A DNA stretch of 64,000 nucleotides from an uncultured Roseobacter sp. (GTDB taxonomy: Bacteria > Pseudomonadota > Alphaproteobacteria > Rhodobacterales > Rhodobacteraceae): the NCBI RefSeq assembly GCF_947488185.1, contig NZ_CANKYM010000001.1, forward strand, positions 682,001 through 746,000, written 5' to 3'. Shown one piece after another: positions 44,587 through 54,851 of the stretch (the first letter of the stretch is position 1; every line of letters starts with the position of its first letter). The position numbers were made by a program, and so were the translations under genes. A model generated the notes under the pieces. The model did not search any database. It had not been told where the DNA came from and was given only the letters and a program-made list of their open reading frames with translations.

Positions 44587-45227
44587 TGGATCATCTCGCT
44601 CTCGGCGCCCCCACGCAGTTGGTATTCGATCAATGTCACCAGTGTTTCGCGGCGCGTGGAGAGCGACGGCGCTTCCAGCAGCGCCTGCTTATCTTCGGGG
44701 TCGAAGTCCAACATCATCGACAATGAATTGATCAGAAGTTCGTCGTCGGCTTCCTTGAGGGTATCCCAATCCGCCGAAAGCTCCCGCGCGTCGAAATACC
44801 GACCCAGCAGGTCCATGAACCCGGACCGCTGAAAACAGGGGTCTTTTTCATCCGGCCCGAGGTCACGGTCGAAACCGTCCCATTTTACGTCACAACGTCG
44901 GTACGGCGTGAAGCCCTGCACTTCCTGAACCACGCGAAACCGCGAAACACCGCCAAGTGTGATCAGGTAACGGCCGTCTTCGGTTTCCGAAAACTGCGTG
45001 ATCCGGCCCGCGCATCCGATGGAATGCAACCCGCTGCCGCTACGCCCCGGCACCTCGTTGGGTTGGATCATGCCAATGAGGCGCGTACTGGTTTTCAAAG
45101 CATCTTCAAGCATTTGCAGATAACGCGGCTCGAAGATGTGAAGCGGCAATCGTGACCGCGGCAGCAACAGAGCACCGGGCAGCGGAAAAATCGCAATTGT
45201 GTCGGGAAGCTCTGCGGCTTTTATCAT
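44583..45227 (-). CDS. LON substrate-binding-domain protein
   Basis: The 214-residue protein matches the N-terminal LON domain only ([39 protein letters not shown]). There is no AAA or protease domain, so it is not Lon itself; such proteins are widespread in alphaproteobacteria and their role is unclear. It lies 27 bases after the thioredoxin-family gene and is coupled to the Trm112 gene. Confidence 0.88.
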   Translation of the reverse strand: MIKAAELPDTIAIFPLPGALLLPRSRLPLHIFEPRYLQMLEDALKTSTRLIGMIQPNEVPGRSGSGLHSIGCAGRITQFSETEDGRYLITLGGVSRFRVVQEVQGFTPYRRCDVKWDGFDRDLGPDEKDPCFQRSGFMDLLGRYFDARELSADWDTLKEADDELLINSLSMMLDFDPEDKQALLEAPSLSTRRETLVTLIEYQLRGGAESEMIQ

Positions 45228-45254
45228 AGGCTTCCACCTAGCCCGCGGGCGGCC

Positions 45255-46172
45255 TCAGGCAAATATCATTGAGCTCAGTTTGCGCCGTCCATTCAACATG
45301 ATCGGGTCGTTTGGCTTCAGCGCTTCGAAAATGGTGAAAAGCTGCGTCTTGGCGGCACCGTCGTTCCATTCCCGGTTGCGCCGGAAAAGCTCAAGCAACT
45401 GGTCCACCGCCCCTTCGATATCGTCATTGGCATGCATCGCCAGCGCCAAATCAAAACGCGCCTGCGGATCGTCCGGGTTGGCCTCCACCGCAGCCTTGAG
45501 GTCATCCACCGGCCCGGCCCCTTCGGCCTGCCGCGCCAGTTCCAGCTGCGCATGCGCCGCTTCGAGTTCGGGAGATTGTGAAATCTCCGCCGGCGCGCCA
45601 TTCAGAATGGCTTCCGCCTGATCCAGCTCACCCATGGCGATATGCGCACGCACCATGCCACCGTAGGCCCCCGCGTGATTTGCGTCTTCCCCCAGGATCG
45701 CCGCAAAAGTCTGGGCCGCGTCTGTGGCGGCCCCGTCGGCCAGCATTTCCTCGGCGGCAGCGACCGCCTCATCCAGCGTGTCACCGGGCGCTTCACCACC
45801 CGCCGCTTTCACCACGCGATCGATGAACGCCTTGATCTCCGATTGCGGCACGGCACCCTGAAACCCGTCCACCGGCTGGCCCTTGTGAAAGGCATAGACC
45901 GTCGGAATGGACTGGATCTGCAGCTGCCCCGCGATCATCTGGGCCTCGTCCACGTTGACCTTGACCATCTTCACCGCGCCTTTTGCGGCGCGCACCGCCT
46001 CTTCGAGCTGCGGCCCGAGGGTCTTGCACGGCCCGCACCACGGTGCCCAGAAATCGACGATCACCGGCGTGGTTTGCGACGCTTCGACCACATCCGCCAT
46101 GAAGGTTGCTTCGGTCGAGTCCTTGATCAGGTCATCGGCGGCGGGGGCTGCGCTCAGGTTCAGGTCCATCAT
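45255..46172 (-). CDS. Thioredoxin-domain co-chaperone (YbbN/CnoX type)
   Basis: The 305-residue protein has an N-terminal thioredoxin fold with an intact WCGPC site (VIVDFWAPWCGPCKTLGP) and C-terminal helical TPR-like repeats (about 130-300). The layout is that of YbbN/CnoX, a chaperone that protects proteins under oxidative stress and hands them to GroEL or DnaK. E. coli CnoX lacks the CXXC redox pair, while this one retains it, so disulfide chemistry is possible. It heads the YbbN-LON-Trm112 cluster. Confidence 0.9.
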   Translation of the reverse strand: MMDLNLSAAPAADDLIKDSTEATFMADVVEASQTTPVIVDFWAPWCGPCKTLGPQLEEAVRAAKGAVKMVKVNVDEAQMIAGQLQIQSIPTVYAFHKGQPVDGFQGAVPQSEIKAFIDRVVKAAGGEAPGDTLDEAVAAAEEMLADGAATDAAQTFAAILGEDANHAGAYGGMVRAHIAMGELDQAEAILNGAPAEISQSPELEAAHAQLELARQAEGAGPVDDLKAAVEANPDDPQARFDLALAMHANDDIEGAVDQLLELFRRNREWNDGAAKTQLFTIFEALKPNDPIMLNGRRKLSSMIFA

Positions 46173-46225
46173 CTTCGTGTCCTTACGGGTTGCGTCAGAG
46201 GTTATATGGGAGGCCGCGTATCAAT

Positions 46226-47014
46226 TCAAAGGTCAAAAGTGGCAAAGACGGGTGCATGATCGCTCGGCTTCTCCCAACCTCGCGCGTCCCGCAGGATGCG
46301 GCTGGAATGCGCGGCACTTGCGATATCGCCGCTGGCCCAGACATGATCGAGCCTGCGCCCCTTGTCAGCGCCATCCCAGTCCTTTGCCCGGTACGACCAC
46401 CAGCTGTAAAGCCGCCCGTCGGGGATGTCTTTGCGGGTGACGTCCTGCCATCCCCCCGCGTCCTGCGTCTCGGCCAAGTGCTCGACCTCAATGGGCGTGT
46501 GGCTGACGACTTTCAGGAGCTTTTTGTGATCCCAGACATCGTCTTCGCGCGGCGCGATGTTCAGGTCCCCGACCAGGATGGATTTCTCCGGGCGATTTTC
46601 CCGGAACCAGTCGCGCATCTCCATCAGGTAGTCGAGCTTCTGACCGAATTTCTCATTCACGGCACGATCCGCAACATCCCCACCTGCCGGGACGTAGAAA
46701 TTATGGACCGTCACGCCGTTTTCCAGCTGTCCCGCGATGTGGCGCGCGTGCCCAAGCGCGGCGAAGTCATGCGACCCGACCTCCTGCATCGGAATTTTCG
46801 ACAGGATTGCCACGCCGTTATACCCTTTCTGACCCCGCGCGACGACATGCCCGTATCCAACGGCGGCAAAGGCCTCCAGCGGCATCTTGTCCACCGGGCT
46901 CTTGCACTCCTGCAGGCACAAAACATCGGGACCTTCTTCGGCGAGCAGCTTCAGTACGAGCTCTGCGCGCAGGCGGACGGAGTTGATGTTCCAGGTGGCC
47001 AGGGTAAAGGTCAT
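46226..47014 (-). CDS. xthA: Exodeoxyribonuclease III
   Basis: The 262-residue AP endonuclease/3'-5' exonuclease has the ExoIII motifs: ATWNINSVRLR, LQECKSPVDKMPL (catalytic Glu), LVGDLNIAPREDDVWDH and the final DHAPVFATFDL. It acts in base excision repair. It is transcribed alone between the YbbN gene and the response regulator, whose terminator lies upstream at 47117-47142. Confidence 0.93.
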   Translation of the reverse strand: MTFTLATWNINSVRLRAELVLKLLAEEGPDVLCLQECKSPVDKMPLEAFAAVGYGHVVARGQKGYNGVAILSKIPMQEVGSHDFAALGHARHIAGQLENGVTVHNFYVPAGGDVADRAVNEKFGQKLDYLMEMRDWFRENRPEKSILVGDLNIAPREDDVWDHKKLLKVVSHTPIEVEHLAETQDAGGWQDVTRKDIPDGRLYSWWSYRAKDWDGADKGRRLDHVWASGDIASAAHSSRILRDARGWEKPSDHAPVFATFDL

Positions 47015-47116
47015 AATTGCGCTCCGCTTCGATTTCGCGGCACCCTAGCGCGTGCTGTGGCCCTTCGCCATGCCGAAACGTGCGGAAAGGCAGCGTTCAG
47101 AATCATGCGGATGGGC

Positions 47117-47142
47117 AAAAAAAGACCGGGCACAAGGCCCGG
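47117..47142 (-). terminator. Rho-independent terminator of the response regulator gene
   Basis: On the minus strand CCGGGC, a five-base loop, GCCCGG and then a run of seven T bases (A bases at 47117-47123 on the plus strand) make a standard terminator. It lies about 125 bases after the response regulator stop and before xthA. The rest of the 47015-47266 gap shows nothing else. Confidence 0.8.
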
Positions 47143-47266
47143 CCAAGTCCAACAGGGAGGTGCATGTCATAACCCGGACATGCGCGGGATTTCTGAACGT
47201 GACCTGAATGACTTGCCACCTTCACGATTCATATAAGCGCGAATTGGTTAATAAAAACCCAACGCG

Positions 47267-47953
47267 TTACGCCATAAGACGATATCCGCCTGATTCGGTC
47301 ACAAGAAGGCGCGCATTGGACGGATCTGGTTCAATTTTCTGACGCAGACGGTAGATATGGGTCTCCAATGTGTGGGTCGTCACACCGGCGTTATACCCCC
47401 AAACCTCATGCAACAGCACGTCCCGCGGCACCACGCCGTCGTTGGAACGATATAAGAATTTCAATATGTTAGTCTCTTTTTCGGTCAGACGGACCTTCTT
47501 GTCATCTTCGGTGACCAGCATCTTCATCGACGGCTTGAAAGTGTAATGCCCCAATTGGAACACCGCGTCCTCGGATTGTTCATGCTGGCGCAATTGTGCG
47601 CGAATACGCGCCAGAAGAACGGGAAACTTGAAGGGTTTGCTGACATAATCATTGGCCCCAGCGTCCAAACCCAGGATCGTGTCAGCGTCGCTATCATGCC
47701 CGGTCAGCATCAGAATCGGGCTTTTAACGCCCTGTTTGCGCATCAGACGGCAGAGCTCACGACCGTCCGTATCGGGCAGACCAACGTCAAGAATGACCAG
47801 ATCATAAAGTGCCTCTTTGGCGCGGACCATTGCGTCGGCGCCGTTTGCGGCCTCAAATACATCGAAATCCTCGGTCATGATCAACTGCTCGCTCAGCGCT
47901 TCGCGCAGATCGTCGTCGTCATCGACCAAGAGTATCTTTTTTAACTGTGCCAT
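47267..47953 (-). CDS. OmpR/PhoB-type response regulator (orphan)
   Basis: The 228-residue product from ATG 47953 has a receiver domain (KILLVDDDDDLREAL, phospho-acceptor Asp 56 in VILDVGLPD, KPFK) and a C-terminal winged helix (about 130-228; ETHIYRLRQKIE). GGGAG lies before the start; a longer frame to 48061 has no domain. No histidine kinase gene is adjacent. It is divergent from ribA across about 160 bases. It resembles essential envelope regulators of alphaproteobacteria, but I cannot assign a name. Confidence 0.9.
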   Translation of the reverse strand: MAQLKKILLVDDDDDLREALSEQLIMTEDFDVFEAANGADAMVRAKEALYDLVILDVGLPDTDGRELCRLMRKQGVKSPILMLTGHDSDADTILGLDAGANDYVSKPFKFPVLLARIRAQLRQHEQSEDAVFQLGHYTFKPSMKMLVTEDDKKVRLTEKETNILKFLYRSNDGVVPRDVLLHEVWGYNAGVTTHTLETHIYRLRQKIEPDPSNARLLVTESGGYRLMA

Positions 47954-48114
47954 AGGTTGTCTCCCTTGAGTGCAACACAAATGTGTGTTCCTGAGCTTTC
48001 CCGCAAGCGCGCAGCGAATTCTCTCACGCGGTCGTGTTACCGGGGCCGTGAAATGTTTCAATTTCGTTGGAATTGGCCTAGATCAACCGCGGAAAATACA
48101 GGCATTGTAACATC

Positions 48115-49203
48115 ATGACCATCGGACCCGATATCATTGAACTACTCGCGCGCGCGCGGGCTGACCTGCGCATGGGCGTTCCCGTGGTGGTGGATTGCCC
48201 CGCGCCAGTGTTGATTTCCTCGGCGGAAACGCTCTCTCCCTCCCGCCTGAAGGTCTTGTTGGACATGCCCGGTGACAGCGTTGTGGCCATCACCGCGCGG
48301 CGGGCAGAGACGCTAAAGGCGCGGGTCTATGACGGCGATCTGGCACGGGTTCAACTGCCGCCCGATGCGACGCTGGACTGGGTGCTCGGCATCGCCGACC
48401 CGGCAGACGATCTGATGACGCCGATGAAGGGGCCTCTGGCCTGCGCGCGCGGCGGGAACGTCGATGCGCATCGTGCAGGCCTGCAGATCGCCAAATCCGC
48501 GCGGCTGCTACCGGCGGTTCTGGTGACGCCCGTTGAGGACGCGGCGCGTTTTGCACGGGACAATGGCCTGACCATGCTTTCACTGGATCAGGTTGTTGCG
48601 CACCTGAGCGATCGCAGCCCGTTGCACCCGGTTGTAAACGCCCGCTTGCCGCTGGAAGTATCGGAAGCGGGCCGGTTGCACGTGTTCAGGCCCGAAGACG
48701 GCGGGGAAGAACACTATGCCGTCGAAATCGGTCGCCCCGACAGGTCACAACCGGTGCTGACGCGGCTTCATTCGGCCTGTGTCACCGGGGATCTGATGGG
48801 CTCGCTCAAATGCGACTGCGGTCCCCAACTGCGCGCGGCGCTGGCCCGGATGGGTCAGGAAGGCCAGGGCGTTCTGCTCTACATGAACCAGGAGGGGCGC
48901 GGCATTGGTCTGGCCAACAAGATGCGCGCCTATTCTCTGCAGGATCAGGGATTTGATACGGTAGAGGCCAACCACCGGCTTGGGTTCGAGGATGACGAAC
49001 GCGATTTCAGGCTCGGGGCGGACATCCTGCAGGCGATGGGATTTTCCTCCGTGCGCCTGCTTACCAACAACCCGCGAAAGGTCGAGATGATGCAGGCCAG
49101 CGGGATCACCGTTGCAGCCCGCGTACCATTGCAGGTCGGCGAGAACCGCCACAATCACGCCTATCTGGCCACCAAGGCGGCAAAGTCGGGCCACCTGCTG
49201 TGA
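48115..49203 (+). CDS. ribA: GTP cyclohydrolase II
   Basis: The 362-residue protein has the RibA C-terminal catalytic domain (about 165-362): zinc cysteines in TRLHSACVTGDLMGSLKCDCG, the MNQEGRGIGLANKM motif and TNNPRKVEMM. The N-terminal 160 residues match a degenerate DHBP-synthase-like domain without clear catalytic residues, as in many alphaproteobacteria. It converts GTP to the first riboflavin intermediate. It overlaps the next gene by GTGA. Confidence 0.92.
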   Translation: MTIGPDIIELLARARADLRMGVPVVVDCPAPVLISSAETLSPSRLKVLLDMPGDSVVAITARRAETLKARVYDGDLARVQLPPDATLDWVLGIADPADDLMTPMKGPLACARGGNVDAHRAGLQIAKSARLLPAVLVTPVEDAARFARDNGLTMLSLDQVVAHLSDRSPLHPVVNARLPLEVSEAGRLHVFRPEDGGEEHYAVEIGRPDRSQPVLTRLHSACVTGDLMGSLKCDCGPQLRAALARMGQEGQGVLLYMNQEGRGIGLANKMRAYSLQDQGFDTVEANHRLGFEDDERDFRLGADILQAMGFSSVRLLTNNPRKVEMMQASGITVAARVPLQVGENRHNHAYLATKAAKSGHLL

Positions 49204-49709
49204 CCCCCGACGATCTGGTTCTGACCCCGAGAGGTCTTCGGTTTCAGGGGCGGACCTATCCCTGCACGGTGGGTAAAACCGGGCGTACCCGCCACAAAAG
49301 AGAAGGCGACGGCGCTACACCCGTCGGCGTGCACCGCATTGTTGGCATGCTCTACCGGCCGGACCGGATGGCGCGGCCAACGCATTGGGCACTACCGATT
49401 GGACCGCGCGATCTATGGTCGGATGACAGCAGCGCCCCTGACTACAATCTGATGGTGCGTGCGCCTTACGACGCCAGCCACGAGAAACTGCGCCGGGCCG
49501 ATCCGCTCTATGATCTGGTGATCCTGACCAACTGGAACTGGCCCTATGCTGCAAAAGGGCGCGGCTCGGCAATCTTCATACACCAGTACCGCAGGCCAGG
49601 GTATCCGACCGAAGGCTGCATTGCGCTATCGCGTGCCGATTTGCACCGGATTGCCCCGCGGATCGGCTACAAGACACGGTTGATCGTGCCAGATTCTCAT
49701 CCATCTTAG
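49200..49709 (+). CDS. L,D-transpeptidase family protein (YkuD)
   Basis: The 169-residue protein has the YkuD active site: His 128 (AIFIHQYRR) and nucleophile Cys 140 (PTEGCIALS). The family cross-links peptidoglycan or attaches lipoproteins. No signal peptide is seen, so location is unclear; the first 15 residues do not look exported. It starts with GTG 49200, coupled to ribA. Confidence 0.88.
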   Translation: MTPDDLVLTPRGLRFQGRTYPCTVGKTGRTRHKREGDGATPVGVHRIVGMLYRPDRMARPTHWALPIGPRDLWSDDSSAPDYNLMVRAPYDASHEKLRRADPLYDLVILTNWNWPYAAKGRGSAIFIHQYRRPGYPTEGCIALSRADLHRIAPRIGYKTRLIVPDSHPS

Positions 49710-49717
49710 CCGCACTC

Positions 49718-50371
49718 TCAGGTGGGCGTGCGTTCTCCAAAAATCGCAGAGCCCACACGTACATGCGTCGCTCCCAGAGCGATGGCTTTCTCGAAATCAC
49801 TGCTCATGCCCATGCTGAGGCCGGACAGACCGTTGCGCGCGGCGATCTTGGCCAGAAGCGCAAAATGCAACGCGGCTTCTTCTTCGATCGGCGGGATGCA
49901 CATCAACCCCCGAATGGACAGGTCCATCGCCTGACATTCGGCGACAAAGGCATCCGTGTCTGCGGGCAGCACACCTGCCTTTTGCGGCTCTTCGCCTGTA
50001 TTGACCTGAATGAACATCTCCGGGCAGGTGCCCATCTCCTGCACAAGCCGCGCAAAGGTCTTTGCAAGCTTGGGTCGGTCAAGCGAATGAATGCTCTGGA
50101 AAAGCTCAAAGGATTGCCGCGCTTTGTTCGTTTGCAAGGGGCCGATCAGGTGCAGGTCGATATCGTCAAATGCCTCACGAAACGCGGGCCATTTGCCGGC
50201 GGCTTCCTGCACGCGGTTCTCCCCAAAACAGCGGTGACCTTCCTGCAATACGGCCTCCACCCGTGCGTTGGGTTGCACCTTCGATACGGCGATGAGCTTA
50301 ACCGATCCGTTTTCGCGCCCTGCCGCAGTCTCCGCCTTTGCGATCCGGTCTGAAATCTCCGCTAAACCCAT
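49718..50371 (-). CDS. YggS-family PLP-binding protein
   Basis: The 217-residue product from ATG 50371 (MGLAEISDRIAKAE) binds pyridoxal phosphate through Lys 31 (LIAVSKVQPNA), with the family's GENRVQEA, HLIGPLQTNK and MGMSSDFEKAIALGATHVRVGSAIFG. It helps balance PLP and amino-acid pools and has no proven catalysis. An upstream in-frame extension to 50467 overlaps the porin terminator and was rejected. The porin gene lies upstream on the same strand. Confidence 0.93.
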   Translation of the reverse strand: MGLAEISDRIAKAETAAGRENGSVKLIAVSKVQPNARVEAVLQEGHRCFGENRVQEAAGKWPAFREAFDDIDLHLIGPLQTNKARQSFELFQSIHSLDRPKLAKTFARLVQEMGTCPEMFIQVNTGEEPQKAGVLPADTDAFVAECQAMDLSIRGLMCIPPIEEEAALHFALLAKIAARNGLSGLSMGMSSDFEKAIALGATHVRVGSAIFGERTPT

Positions 50372-50427
50372 TTGGCTCTCCAATTGATCTTTTGCCGCAC
50401 AAGATAACAGCCCCACGCAAAAGAAAA

Positions 50428-50451
50428 GGGGCAGACCCGAAGGTCTGCCCC
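50428..50451 (-). terminator. Rho-independent terminator of the porin gene
   Basis: GGGGCAGACC (50428-50437), loop CGAA, GGTCTGCCCC (50442-50451) is a perfect 10-bp stem. The A-rich run to its left (AAAAGAAAA) becomes a T-tract on the minus strand. It lies about 27 bases past the porin stop and before the YggS gene. Confidence 0.88.
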
Positions 50452-50477
50452 AAAAGTCTTGGATCATTCAGATCGAC

Positions 50478-51434
50478 TTAGAAGTCGAAGCGAACACCCA
50501 GGTCAGCAATGGTGTTGCCAGCTGCGTTCGAGCCGACCATACCGTCGAGACGGACACCACCACCCAGCGAGTGGCGGAAGCCCAGGCCGTAGGATGTGTC
50601 GTTGGCGTCATCACCACCATCGGAGAACGATGCGAGGATGCTTGTTGCTGCGCCAACCGGGAAGGAAGCCGAAGCACCGAATACGGCGTCATCGTCACCT
50701 TCAAAGTCGGAAACCAGGAACGAAACGTCTGCGATACCGATGGTGCCGGACAGAGTTGCAACGATCCAGTCTTCGCTCACATCGGAACCTGCGTCTTCGA
50801 ATTCACCGTAAACGGCACCCAGCGTCCATGCGCTGAATGTGTAGGATGCGCCGATTTCGAAGGAATCGCCGAACGCTGTAGCGCCCGCACCACCAAGATT
50901 GTCGGTGTGGTCGTCTGTATAGGACGCCATTACTTTGAAGTCGCCCATTTCGTACAGAACGTTGATGCCGTTGTTACCTGCACCTGTGCTGGAGAACGCT
51001 GGCAGCGAAACGCCGGAGTTGGCGTACTGGCCAGTTTGACCAACGAGGCCGGGCTCGAAGCCAAAGTAGTTAACAACGTTCGCCGCGTCTGTCACGCCGG
51101 AGATGTTACCAACGCGAACGCGCAGGCCACCGGAGGACACTTGGAAACGTGCGCCGGAGAAGGACGCCGCGTTTGCGGAGTTGTTGGCGTTTTCGTTGGC
51201 TTCAACGCGAACACGAGCAGCAAAGCGGATGCCGCCGTCTGTCTCTGTGGATGCGTCGATGTTCAGACGGAAACGGCTTTCGATACGTGTGTCCTCTTCG
51301 GTGCCGCCAGCACGATCTTCTTCGTACAGGATACCAAAGCGACCATACCCGCCGAAGTTAACGTTTGCGTTGTCAGCTGCTACGACGCTGGCTGTTCCCA
51401 CCAGTGCTGTTGTAGCGATGAGAAGTTTTTTCAT
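50478..51434 (-). CDS. Rhodobacter-type general porin
   Basis: The 318-residue product has a clear signal peptide (MKKLLIATTALVGTASVVAA) and a barrel-like succession of short amphipathic strands (NVNFGGYGRFGILYEE near the N-terminus, a final TIADLGVRFDF ending in Phe). The C-terminal Phe is the usual outer-membrane insertion signal. It probably forms a 16-strand trimeric pore for small solutes. A strong terminator follows. The 51435-51719 upstream gap of 285 bases holds its promoter and no gene. Confidence 0.92.
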   Translation of the reverse strand: MKKLLIATTALVGTASVVAADNANVNFGGYGRFGILYEEDRAGGTEEDTRIESRFRLNIDASTETDGGIRFAARVRVEANENANNSANAASFSGARFQVSSGGLRVRVGNISGVTDAANVVNYFGFEPGLVGQTGQYANSGVSLPAFSSTGAGNNGINVLYEMGDFKVMASYTDDHTDNLGGAGATAFGDSFEIGASYTFSAWTLGAVYGEFEDAGSDVSEDWIVATLSGTIGIADVSFLVSDFEGDDDAVFGASASFPVGAATSILASFSDGGDDANDTSYGLGFRHSLGGGVRLDGMVGSNAAGNTIADLGVRFDF

Positions 51435-51719
51435 GAACTTGTCCTCGGTTTGCTATTCGTTGTCCAACGGGGGAATCCCTTTTGAACCTGAGCAGTGTTT
51501 CGCTCTTAACCCCCCCCTTTTGCAAGGACTTGGACAATGGTGAGGCGAGAGCCGGGAAAAATGGTGCAGCTTTGCCACACTCTTTCCCATCGCCTCCGCT
51601 CCCGGATATCGGTTGCGCAAAAACCCATATGTACCAACTGCCTCATAGACGATAACGCCCTTGTCCCTCCTCCATTAGATAGACTAACGTGCAGCCGAGA
51701 TTGAGTAGCGGGTAGCGAC

Positions 51720-52214
51720 ATGACACCAACCAGTATTTTGAGGCTCTTTGCCGTCACAACCGTTGTGGCGGCGCTGTCCGCCTGCGGCGGGGGGAGCCGC
51801 ACGGGCGGCGCACCTGCCGAGGTTGATCCTGACATAGACAGCGATGCCGCACGCGCGTCAGACGGTGCCGGAGCGGAAACGATCTGGGAAGCCTTTGGAC
51901 GCCGCAACACCGAAACGAATGTGGCGGTGAATAAGTATATCTGGTCGGCCTCGCTGGAAGTGCTCGACTTTTTGCCCGTGCAATCGGTCGACCCGTTCAC
52001 CGGCGTGATCATCACCGGCTTTGGTCGCCCGCCCGGCGGGGGACGGTCCTACCGCGCAACCGTATTGATCAACGATCCGGCGCTGGACGCACGCTCGCTG
52101 AATGTATCGCTGCAGACGCAGGGTGGTCCGGCCAGTGCGGCCACCGTACGCGCGGTGGAAGACGCCATCCTCAGCCGCGCCCGCCAGCTACGCATCGCGG
52201 ATAACAGGCTCTAG
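51720..52214 (+). CDS. DUF3576 lipoprotein
   Basis: The 164-residue product has a lipobox in VVAALSACGGGS and then the DUF3576 domain (ETIWEAFGRRNTETNVAVNKYIWSASLEVLDFLP, with the conserved N-K-Y/W region). The function is unknown; the family is alphaproteobacterial and often sits before leuS-lptE-holA, as here. It probably anchors in the inner face of the outer membrane. Confidence 0.9.
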   Translation: MTPTSILRLFAVTTVVAALSACGGGSRTGGAPAEVDPDIDSDAARASDGAGAETIWEAFGRRNTETNVAVNKYIWSASLEVLDFLPVQSVDPFTGVIITGFGRPPGGGRSYRATVLINDPALDARSLNVSLQTQGGPASAATVRAVEDAILSRARQLRIADNRL

Positions 52215-52244
52215 GCTCTCGGTTTTTCGAACCCTTGCAACATC

Positions 52245-52281
52245 AGCGCCGGGCCCCGTAGATGAAACGGCTCCCGGCGCT
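52245..52281 (+). promoter_or_regulatory. Stable hairpin in the leuS leader
   Basis: AGCGCCGGG (52245-52253) pairs perfectly with CCCGGCGCT (52273-52281) over nine bases with a 19-base loop. No T-run follows, so it is not a classical terminator. It ends about 24 bases before leuS. It may protect the 5' end, act as a weak attenuator, or be the end of the DUF3576 transcript. Confidence 0.45.
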
Positions 52282-52304
52282 CTCACGTTAAAAAGGACGC
52301 CGTC

Positions 52305-54851
52305 ATGACGCGTTACACCCCCGCAGAGATCGAAGCCCGCTGGCAAGCGGCATGGTCTCGGGATGAAGTTTTCAAAGCCGTGCGCTCGGCCGACAAACCC
52401 AAATACTATGTGCTGGAGATGTTCCCCTACCCCTCGGGGCGCATCCACATGGGGCATGTGCGCAACTACACGATGGGCGACGTGATCGCGCGCTATAGAC
52501 TGGCCACAGGGCATAACGTATTGCACCCCATGGGCTGGGATGCCTTCGGGATGCCTGCGGAAAACGCGGCGATGGCCATCGGCGGGCACCCCAAGGACTG
52601 GACCTACGACAACATCAGGGACATGCGGGACCAGATGAAACCGCTGGGCCTCAGCATCGACTGGTCGCGCGAGTTCGCTACCTGCGATGTGGCGTACTAC
52701 GGCCAGCAACAGGCGCTGTTCCTCGATTTCCTTGAGGCCGGACTGGTCTATCGCAAAAACGCTGTGGTGAACTGGGATCCAGTGGACATGACCGTCCTGG
52801 CGAATGAGCAGGTTGAACAGGGGCGCGGCTGGCGCTCCGGCGCGCTAGTCGAGCGGCGCGAGCTCACGCAGTGGTTCTTCAAGATCAGCGATCATTCGGA
52901 AGAGCTGCTCGATGCGCTGGATCGTCTGGAGAACTGGCCTGCAAAAGTGCGGCTGATGCAGGAGAACTGGATCGGCAAATCCCGCGGGCTGCAGTTTGCC
53001 TTCTCAACCATAGACGCCCCGGACGGGCATGACCGGATCGAGGTCTACACCACCCGGCCCGATACGCTGCTGGGCGCGTCCTTCGTGGGCATTTCGCCGG
53101 ATCACCCGCTGGCAAAGGTGCTGGAGCGGGAGCGCGAGGACGTCGCCGCCTTTTGCGCGGAATGCCGCAAGGGCGGCACCACCGAAGAGGCCATCGAGAC
53201 CGCCGAGAAGCTGGGCTTCGATACGGGCATTCGCGTCCGCCATCCCTTCGATACCGCACATGAACTGCCCGTCTACATCGCCAACTTCATCCTGATGGAC
53301 TACGGCACCGGGGCGATTTTCGGCTGTCCGGCGCATGACCAGCGGGATTTCGAGTTTGCCACCAAATACGGGCTGCCGATCATTGCGACCTACCTGCCGT
53401 CTGAGGACAGCGACGAGACGCTGACAGAGGCCTACGTGCCTGCCAAGACGGAGAATGTCTTTTACAACCGTGGCTTTGCAGGCGAGCCGCATCAGACCGG
53501 GCTGGAAGGCATCGACACCGCCATCGACTTTTGCGAGGCCAATGGTATCGGCCAGGGCGTGACCAAGTTCCGGCTGCGCGACTGGGGCTTGTCCCGCCAG
53601 CGCTATTGGGGGTGCCCGATCCCGGTGGTACATTGCGACGCCTGCGGTGTGGTGCCCGAGAAGAAAGATAACCTGCCGATCGAGCTGCCCTATGACGTGG
53701 ACCTCAGCGTCCCCGGCAATCCGCTCGACCGGCATCCGACATGGCGGGACACTGCCTGCCCGTCCTGTGGCAAACCTGCGCAGCGGGAAACCGACACGAT
53801 GGATACCTTCGTGGACAGCTCGTGGTACTTCGCACGCTTTACCGCCCCGCACGCCGACACACCGACCGTGATGGAAGACGCCGCCTATTGGATGAACGTG
53901 GACCAGTACATCGGCGGCATCGAACATGCGATTCTGCACCTGCTCTATTCGCGGTTCTTCGCGCGGGCCATGCGGATCACCGGGCATCTGCCACAGGGCA
54001 CCGAAGAGCCTTTCGACGCGCTTTTCACACAGGGCATGGTCACCCATGAGATCTACCAGACCCGCGATGACCGGGGACGGCCTGTCTATCACCTTCCCGA
54101 GGATGTGACAGACGGGAAGCTGGCAGACGGTACAGAGGTGGAGATCATCCCTTCGGCCAAGATGTCCAAATCCAAGAAAAACGTGGTCGACCCGATCAAC
54201 ATCATCTCGGCCTATGGCGCCGACACCGCGCGCTGGTTCGTGCTGAGCGACAGCCCGCCCGAACGGGATGTGGAATGGACGGCTTCCGGCGCGGAGGCTG
54301 CGTTCAAACACCTGACCCGCGTCTGGAACCTCTGCGACCGGATTGGCGCGATGGACAAAAGGGCCCAAGGCACAGGGGATGCGGAGCTGCTGCGCGCCAT
54401 GCATGTCTGCATCCACGACGTAACCATGGGAATCGAAAGCTTCGGCTTTAACGCTGCGATTGCAAAGCTTTACGCCTTCACCGCCACTTTGCAGAAATCC
54501 AAGGCAGGATATGCCGCCCAGCGCGAGGCGATCATGACGCTGGCACAGCTGATGTCACCGATGACCCCGCACCTGGCAGAAGATATCTGGGCGCATCAGG
54601 GCGGCGAGGGGCTGATCACCACCGCCCCGTGGCCCAAGGCCGATGAAGCGATGCTGGTTTCCGACACCGTCACCTTGCCCATTCAGGTCAACGGCAAGCG
54701 GCGCGCGGAAATCACCGTGCCTGCGGATATGTCCAAAGAAGAGGTTGAAAAGGCAGCGCTTGCGGATCAGGCTGTGCTCAGAACCCTTGATGGCGCTGCG
54801 CCCAAGAAAATCATCGTTGTCCCCGGACGGATCGTGAATGTTGTTGTCTAG
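52305..54851 (+). CDS. leuS: Leucyl-tRNA synthetase
   Basis: The 848-residue class I synthetase has the HIGH motif as [11 protein letters not shown] (about residue 45), the editing (CP1) domain in the middle and KMSKS in AKMSKSKKN (about 619-625). AAGGA lies before ATG 52305. It charges tRNA-Leu with leucine. The stop overlaps the lptE start. Length is typical for alphaproteobacterial LeuS. Confidence 0.97.
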   Translation: MTRYTPAEIEARWQAAWSRDEVFKAVRSADKPKYYVLEMFPYPSGRIHMGHVRNYTMGDVIARYRLATGHNVLHPMGWDAFGMPAENAAMAIGGHPKDWTYDNIRDMRDQMKPLGLSIDWSREFATCDVAYYGQQQALFLDFLEAGLVYRKNAVVNWDPVDMTVLANEQVEQGRGWRSGALVERRELTQWFFKISDHSEELLDALDRLENWPAKVRLMQENWIGKSRGLQFAFSTIDAPDGHDRIEVYTTRPDTLLGASFVGISPDHPLAKVLEREREDVAAFCAECRKGGTTEEAIETAEKLGFDTGIRVRHPFDTAHELPVYIANFILMDYGTGAIFGCPAHDQRDFEFATKYGLPIIATYLPSEDSDETLTEAYVPAKTENVFYNRGFAGEPHQTGLEGIDTAIDFCEANGIGQGVTKFRLRDWGLSRQRYWGCPIPVVHCDACGVVPEKKDNLPIELPYDVDLSVPGNPLDRHPTWRDTACPSCGKPAQRETDTMDTFVDSSWYFARFTAPHADTPTVMEDAAYWMNVDQYIGGIEHAILHLLYSRFFARAMRITGHLPQGTEEPFDALFTQGMVTHEIYQTRDDRGRPVYHLPEDVTDGKLADGTEVEIIPSAKMSKSKKNVVDPINIISAYGADTARWFVLSDSPPERDVEWTASGAEAAFKHLTRVWNLCDRIGAMDKRAQGTGDAELLRAMHVCIHDVTMGIESFGFNAAIAKLYAFTATLQKSKAGYAAQREAIMTLAQLMSPMTPHLAEDIWAHQGGEGLITTAPWPKADEAMLVSDTVTLPIQVNGKRRAEITVPADMSKEEVEKAALADQAVLRTLDGAAPKKIIVVPGRIVNVVV

